64,000 nt of DNA from Siphonodentalium dalli (taxonomy: Eukaryota; Mollusca; Scaphopoda; Gadilida; Siphonodentaliidae), in the NCBI GenBank assembly GCA_032622095.1, contig CP136065.1, positions 204,610,618 through 204,674,617 on the forward strand, in the 5' to 3' direction. Under the pieces are notes generated by a model that searched no databases, was not told the DNA's origin, and saw only the letters and a list, made by a program, of their open reading frames with translations. The translations under genes and the position numbers were made by a program. Below, piece after piece: positions 62,951 to 64,000 of this stretch. The first letter of the stretch is position 1. Each line of letters starts with the position of its first letter.

Positions 62951-63164
62951 ATATATGAGGGTAAAATGCCCCGGACACCGGATTTACAGGACTTAATTAG
63001 AAATAAAATGTGTCTTTAGTGCTAGGCCTCAATACTAATGTTTGCATGATTGAAAATGGACATGTATTGATTCCATGAGGATAATCAACATGGACACTTC
63101 CGACACAACACAAACGGTTGCTGACAATTTTATGAAGGATATGTTGCAGTTATATCCAAACATG

Positions 63165-64000
63165 AAACACAAACGGGGCAGAAAAGGGGTCAAGAAAAGA
63201 TGTCTCACCTAATCTTCCCGTCTGTGGTCTGTGTGGTCCGGTTTAGATTTGTTGTGATCTGGGGGCGAGTCATGCTCTGGATTCTGTCACCTGATGCCAT
63301 GACCTTTCACGTGATCGTTCACAACAATAATAGTCAACAAAACCCATGTGCACAATCCACGTGTACCTCAACATTCACCACACTCCTCCCCGTTCCATTC
63401 TTTTAGATGATGGAATATCTTCAAAAAGGTGGTGTTGACAATGTTGAACTCCATCCAAGACGCCGAGCAACAGGCAGAGTGAATAACTGTGGGCTGCATT
63501 ATTTCGGACGCCCACTATCCCTCTGAATACAAGTTCTCCCATAAAGTCCATAAGTGGTTCTATAGGCACTGATCACAAGCTGCATTATTGGGACACTTGC
63601 TATCCCTTAAAAAAAGTCCCTGAAAGTTCCTAGGAGTTCCCGAGATAAACGTCCTTTGTTTCCAGGAATAATGTCATATGAATAGGTGTGGAATCCATTA
63701 AATGGGGCTTCTACTGCCCCGGCCGGACTTCTGCAGTCACTTCAACTTATACAAGGTTCGCGCATTTTCAGATGTTATCCTGCAGATGTGATGAAGCGAA
63801 TCCCTGCGTATTTTGGCGACTGCAGCAGTCGTTTCTCCCACAAACAACGGAGTGGTTGGTCGTTTTCCTCTGAAGTAAGGGGCGTCTGTTTCTAGTAATA
63901 GTCGATCGTCTGGAACTGAGCATAACGCAAGTCGTTGGTCTGGATCAAAGAATCGCGCCATTGCCGTGAATCCGAAGTAGACATTAGGAAAAGTTAGCCA
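63165..64000 (-). pseudogene. Second copy of TatD gene 3' end, cut by window edge
   Basis: From the edge: WLTFPNVYFGFTAMARFFDP, DQRLALCSVPDDRLLLETDA, PYFRGKRPTTPLFVGETTAA, then ENARTLYKLK and a stop at about 63737. It is in one frame and includes the segment (FPNVYFGFT...) that the 29.6-kb copy has lost. Downstream sequence to 63165 matches 28853-29636. Whether the rest of this gene, beyond the window, still has the Tpt1 part is unknown. Confidence 0.82.

Noticed and set aside
1-64000. CRISPR array, bacterial operon, rRNA genes
   Set aside because: No regularly spaced repeats with unique spacers, no prokaryotic gene organisation and no rRNA-like sequence. Tandem repeats here are contiguous.

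Overview
This is a eukaryotic, almost certainly metazoan, AT-rich window with one 100-N scaffold gap. It holds spliced gene fragments (AG acceptors and GT donors next to conserved protein segments), no operons, no rRNA, no complete tRNA, and a very dense load of transposable elements. The mix of hAT, piggyBac-like, pogo-like, Harbinger-like, MULE and Helitron DNA elements with CR1/L2-like and Tx1-clade LINEs, plus repeats that begin with a G/C-run hairpin and CCGT arrays, suggests a marine invertebrate, perhaps a lophotrochozoan. The sequence does not fix the species. I see no gene that is clearly intact from start to stop. Recognisable genes are remnants with frameshifts, stops or insertions. 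|| Layout. 0.5-12 kb (+): scattered exons of an HMGXB3-like/KDZ-type protein, with a CR1-like LINE, a hairpin MITE, a Harbinger-like MITE and CACTTA minisatellites between them. 13-17 kb: a U2 snRNA fragment, a duplicated first-exon-like segment, a second hairpin MITE, and a 2-kb TA-flanked element with nested insertions. 18.5 kb (+): a PHRF1-like PHD finger remnant followed by tandem repeats. 20-24 kb (-): broken Tx1-clade LINEs that start inside U2 snRNA sequence, and a second ORF1 family. 25-27 kb (-): a FLYWCH/MULE transposase gene with one intron, split by a fold-back MITE. 27.5-28.7 kb: a hAT element. 29.6-32.3 kb (-): a decayed gene joining a Tpt1/KptA RNA 2'-phosphotransferase domain, a zinc finger, an acidic repeat linker and a TatD nuclease domain, interrupted by the third hairpin MITE. 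33-34.1 kb: a pogo-like element. 36.8-37.7 kb: a Helitron. 40-45 kb: an ~0.9-kb repeat carrying a MITE and a hAT element, then a helix-hairpin-helix/coiled-coil protein fragment. 45-48 kb: a LINE split by a 2.15-kb TTAA-flanked element. 51-60.6 kb (-): tandem U2 snRNA units invaded by U2-specific LINEs. 61-64 kb: a CR1/L2-like LINE with a MITE, then a second copy of the TatD gene 3' end, cut by the window edge. || Several insertions can be proved inside the window, because an uninterrupted paralogue or a uniquely shared target site is also present: the 2.15-kb element in the 45-48 kb LINE (empty site near 60.5 kb), the pogo-like element (empty site near 34.37 kb) and the hairpin MITE in the Tpt1-TatD gene. 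The two most interesting items are the Tpt1-zinc finger-TatD fusion and the U2 snRNA/LINE array.
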